Assembly: GCA_937974415.1 (NCBI GenBank)
Contig: CALJXB010000098.1
Span: 1-6,453, forward strand
Length of the DNA stretch: 6,453 nucleotides
Direction: 5' to 3'
From: an uncultured Kiloniellales bacterium
Lineage (GTDB): Bacteria; Pseudomonadota; Alphaproteobacteria; Kiloniellales; JAKSDN01
The translations under genes were made by a program, and so were the position numbers. The notes below the pieces were generated by a model. It had not been told where the DNA came from. It saw only the letters and a program-made list of their open reading frames with translations, and searched no databases. Every line of letters starts with the position of its first letter. Within the stretch, counting starts at the first letter, position 1. This document shows, in pieces, positions 5,509-6,453 of the stretch.

Positions 5509-6453
5509 TCAATTCGGGCCGTGCTGCCGCCTTCCCCCAGAATGTCTCGAGCTAGGTCTCCCGATATTCGTGCCGTCCAACAATCCACCAGGCAGACTAG
5601 TGACGAGCTGGATCTTGCCCATGTGATCCCTCCGTCTTTCCAATTGTGAAACGATCTCGACTTCGATTGGTGGTGACTTGGCGCCCAACGCGAACACAGC
5701 AGATTGAATCTTGTCGAGCAACATACTCCGAAGCTTGGCTATGTCTGCTCCAGAACGCGGCACCACTTGCAGATGAATATACTCTGGGCTGTGACGAATA
5801 TGGTACTCAAGCACCTCGGGCAGGGATTCAACTCGAACACCGAGGGCCAATGGAGGTATGACCACCTCCTTGCCTTGTCCATCCTTAAGGATAAGCATGT
5901 CCTCATGGCGCCCGCCGATCTGCATGAGCAGTGGAAACGGTCGGCCACACGGACACCGCTCTGCGTCTTTGACCAACATATCGCTGATCTCATAGCGGAT
6001 GAGCGGTTGGGTTCCGTTATAAAGGTTGGTTAGTAGGCACTTATGGCCCAATTTTCCCGGCTCTACGGGTCGGTTTTCCTTGTCAACAACCTCAACTATG
6101 CAGGCATCCTCGAAGACGTGGATGCCGCGCCTTTCCGTGCACTCACACCCCACATGGGGTTTCTCGGTTAAACCGTAATGATCGAATGGCGAAACACTCC
6201 AAGCGGTACTTATTCGCTCGGCCATCTCTTCAGTCATCACTTCGCTATGGGTTGTGACCACGCGCGGCTGAATCTGGAGCCGTCCAGCCAGTTGCTCTTC
6301 GGCTAGTAGGGACGCGACCGAGGGATAGGGCATCAAGACGTCGGGCTGGAATGCATTGAGGGAAGCGACAAGGTTCGAGAGGGGTTGCGTGACCTCAAGA
6401 TGCAGGATCTTGAATAAACCCACATTCCCGCTCTCCGGTATCCGCTGAGACAC
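5509..6453 (-). CDS. PaaK/CapK-like adenylate-forming enzyme (phenylacetate-CoA ligase family), C-terminal part
   Basis: The last 314 codons of a gene whose start is beyond the right edge. Proteins of this family activate a carboxylic acid with ATP and pass it to CoA or another acceptor; homologues serve in phenylacetate breakdown and in polysaccharide or natural-product pathways. Visible motifs, numbered from the edge: QPDVLMPYPSVASLLAEEQ (36-54); THSEVMTEEM (68-77); the core YGLTE (93-97); GCECTERRGIHVFED (102-116); GTQPLIRYEISDM (147-159), matching the family PLIRYxxGD site but with S for G; RCPCGRPFPLL (166-176); and GGRHEDMLIL (180-189), the hinge to the C-terminal subdomain. The Cys pairs 103/105 and 167/169 may bind a metal. 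The sequence after MGKIQLVTSLP (about 278-288) is a 25-residue tail rich in Gly, Arg and Ser that looks unconserved. The ATP-binding loop is outside the window. The substrate cannot be inferred, and a 210-base gap separates it from the lysine-type operon. Confidence 0.88.
   Translation of the reverse strand: MSQRIPESGNVGLFKILHLEVTQPLSNLVASLNAFQPDVLMPYPSVASLLAEEQLAGRLQIQPRVVTTHSEVMTEEMAERISTAWSVSPFDHYGLTEKPHVGCECTERRGIHVFEDACIVEVVDKENRPVEPGKLGHKCLLTNLYNGTQPLIRYEISDMLVKDAERCPCGRPFPLLMQIGGRHEDMLILKDGQGKEVVIPPLALGVRVESLPEVLEYHIRHSPEYIHLQVVPRSGADIAKLRSMLLDKIQSAVFALGAKSPPIEVEIVSQLERRRDHMGKIQLVTSLPGGLLDGTNIGRPSSRHSGGRRQHGPN

Overview
The window looks like chromosomal DNA of a GC-rich alphaproteobacterium. 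The main evidence is the sigma-70 gene at the left edge: its region 1.2 reads DPVRMYLREMGAVELLSREG, followed by the IAIAKRIEAGRE block typical of alphaproteobacterial RpoD. I cannot place it below class level. Every recognisable intact gene lies on the minus strand and reads right to left; the only plus-strand coding signal is a broken fragment.

Layout from left to right. (1) 1-896: the N-terminal two-fifths or so of rpoD, cut by the window edge. (2) 897-1651: about 755 bases with no convincing intact gene. It holds a 30-codon remnant of a class III adenylate cyclase on the plus strand, an unrecognised minus-strand ORF that ends inside that remnant, and a 50-codon minus-strand ORF with one hydrophobic segment. 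This looks like decayed or rearranged DNA. (3) 1652-2380: a membrane protein of the TVP38/TMEM64 (DedA-like) family. (4) 2381-2698: an intergenic leader with two inverted repeats and an AT-rich TATATATA tract. (5) 2699-5299: a tight two-gene operon, transcribed leftward, encoding an ALDH7/antiquitin-type alpha-aminoadipate semialdehyde (piperideine-6-carboxylate) dehydrogenase and then a saccharopine dehydrogenase-family oxidoreductase. (6) 5300-5508: the operon's upstream region, with a possible promoter whose spacer is largely filled by a palindrome. (7) 5509-6453: the C-terminal part of a PaaK/CapK-like adenylate-forming enzyme, cut by the right edge.

The central operon makes biochemical sense as the lower part of lysine degradation by the saccharopine route. 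The saccharopine dehydrogenase-type enzyme would release alpha-aminoadipate semialdehyde and glutamate, and the aldehyde dehydrogenase would oxidise the semialdehyde to alpha-aminoadipate. No lysine-ketoglutarate reductase, transporter or regulator is visible here, so the assignment rests on the two families and their pairing. The other genes are not clearly linked to this pathway.

I did not find a convincing new biological system. The points most worth checking are the palindrome in the operon promoter, the cyclase remnant and surrounding debris next to rpoD, and the structured leader of the membrane-protein gene.
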